The position numbers were made by a program, and so were the translations under genes. Under the pieces are notes generated by a model that had not been told where the DNA came from, made no database searches, and worked only from the letters and a program-made list of their open reading frames with translations. Shown piece by piece: positions 63,123 through 64,000 of a stretch of DNA of 64,000 bases; within the stretch, counting starts at the first letter, position 1; each line of letters begins with the position of its first letter. Source of the stretch: an uncultured Polaribacter sp. (lineage in GTDB: Bacteria > Bacteroidota > Bacteroidia > Flavobacteriales > Flavobacteriaceae); the NCBI RefSeq assembly GCF_947500975.1, contig NZ_CANMUE010000006.1, forward strand, positions 1-64,000, written 5' to 3'.

Positions 63123-64000
63123 ATGAAGCATCAATTAGAGTTGCGTCATTTAAAATATTTTTTAGCTGTTGCCGAAACTTTACATTACAGAAAAGCTGCA
63201 GAGAAGTTATTTATATCTCAACCAGGATTAAGTAGGCAAATAAAGCAAATGGAAGATGATTTAGGTATTGTTTTATTTGAACGACATAATAGAAAAGTAG
63301 AATTAACACATGCAGGCACCTATCTAAAAACTGAAATTTCTCGAAATTTAAAAGAGATGAACCATATACTAAATCATGCAAAACTACTTCATCATGGTAT
63401 TGATGGGAATTTAAAATTAGGGTATGTTGGTTCTGCGATTCAGTTGTTAATTCCAAATTTATTATTGCATTTTAAAAAAGAGTATCCAACAATTGTTTTT
63501 GACTTAAAAGAAATGGATAACAAAAAACAAATTGATGCGTTATTATCTAAAGATATTGATGTAGGTTTTGTTAGATTAGAAAGAGTTCCTAAAAAATTGA
63601 AATCATTTTCTGTTTTAAAAGAAAATTTTTGTCTTGTATTACCAAAAGATCATGTAATAAATGTTGATAATTTTAAAAATTTAGGGCAATTAAAGCATGA
63701 GTCCTTTATTATGTTTGATTCTTCATATAGTCCTTCATATTATGAAAAAGTGATGCAAATATTTGATGATAGTGGTTTTATACCTACAGTTTCTCATAAA
63801 ACGATACATGCAAGTTCTATATATAGATTAGTTGAAAATAATTTAGGTATTTCAATAGTTCCAAAATCATTACAAATGGGATATGATATGAACGTTAAGT
63901 TTATAGAGTTAAAAAATATTAAGCAACAAACTGTTCTTTCAGTTGTATGGAACGAGGAAAATAGAAACCCATTTTTAGATTCTTTTTTAAAAATCATTAA
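63123..64000 (+). CDS. LysR-family transcriptional regulator, runs off the window
   Basis: The frame is open to the window end (292 full codons); only a short C-terminal remnant can be missing. The N-terminal winged-helix domain has LRHLKYFLAVAETLHYRKAA and LFISQPGLSRQIKQMEDDLG, and the effector-binding domain (about 90-290) follows with LKLGYVGSAIQLLIPNLLL and NNLGISIVPKSL. Divergent from hutH, it is the likely regulator of the histidine utilisation genes, perhaps with urocanate as inducer. That role is inferred from position; other LysR ligands are possible. Confidence 0.9.
   Translation, partial: MKHQLELRHLKYFLAVAETLHYRKAAEKLFISQPGLSRQIKQMEDDLGIVLFERHNRKVELTHAGTYLKTEISRNLKEMNHILNHAKLLHHGIDGNLKLGYVGSAIQLLIPNLLLHFKKEYPTIVFDLKEMDNKKQIDALLSKDIDVGFVRLERVPKKLKSFSVLKENFCLVLPKDHVINVDNFKNLGQLKHESFIMFDSSYSPSYYEKVMQIFDDSGFIPTVSHKTIHASSIYRLVENNLGISIVPKSLQMGYDMNVKFIELKNIKQQTVLSVVWNEENRNPFLDSFLKII

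Overview
The window is AT-rich chromosomal DNA from a marine-type member of the Flavobacteriaceae (Bacteroidetes); a Polaribacter- or Tenacibaculum-like genus is my inference. The evidence is: a type IX secretion (gliding-type) surface protein with its PorP/SprF partner; an alternative complex III operon joined to a caa3-type oxidase; the short LeuA form; fused ThrA; and promoters of the Bacteroidetes type (TTTG, about 19 bases, TAnnTTTG). I see no insertion sequence, prophage, CRISPR array or rRNA. There is one tRNA gene (Cys).

Layout. 1-5613: the 3' part of a giant repeat-built T9SS cargo protein, then a PorP/SprF-like protein and an OmpA/TPR/PD40 protein. 5698-10438 (-): the threonine operon thrA-thrB-thrC, preceded by a 14-codon Thr/Ile leader peptide at 10540-10584 (-). 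10758-12323 (-): an unknown helical protein. 12455-21905: leuA-leuB, then a 20-codon Ile/Val leader peptide with a textbook attenuator, then ilvD-ilvB-ilvN-ilvC and ilvA. 22046-23635: a GapN-like dehydrogenase. 23760-28407: rimP-nusA-infB behind a strong promoter with a terminator-like hairpin in its 5' UTR. 28480-28848 (-): a SPOR protein. 29045-40749: actABCDEF-coxB-coxA, the core aerobic respiratory chain. 40852-43969: a P-loop-like protein with MscS, then ruvB. 44022-46438: SulP transporter, rhodanese lipoprotein and HMA protein. 46483-48339: a radical SAM protein with unusual cysteine spacing. 48336-49193 (-): an alpha/beta hydrolase without an ATG start. 49326-52105 (-): rplM-rpsI-rpsB-tsf. 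52340-54955: a CBM9-like/DUF5916 outer-membrane protein. 55012-55583 (-): a small lipoprotein and a nonsense-mutated membrane protein gene. 55633-57318 (-): glnS. 57429-58387: a zinc ribbon, an interspersed palindromic element, folB and tRNA-Cys. 58433-63038 (-): hutG, hutU and hutH, with a divergent LysR regulator running off the right edge.

The threonine and branched-chain regions work together: ThrABC make threonine, IlvA turns it into 2-oxobutanoate, and IlvBN/C/D complete isoleucine and valine, while LeuA/LeuB serve leucine. Both the thr and ilv operons start with short peptides rich in their end products. This indicates ribosome-mediated attenuation in this flavobacterium and is the most interesting regulatory content here. 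leuC, leuD and hutI are not in the window.
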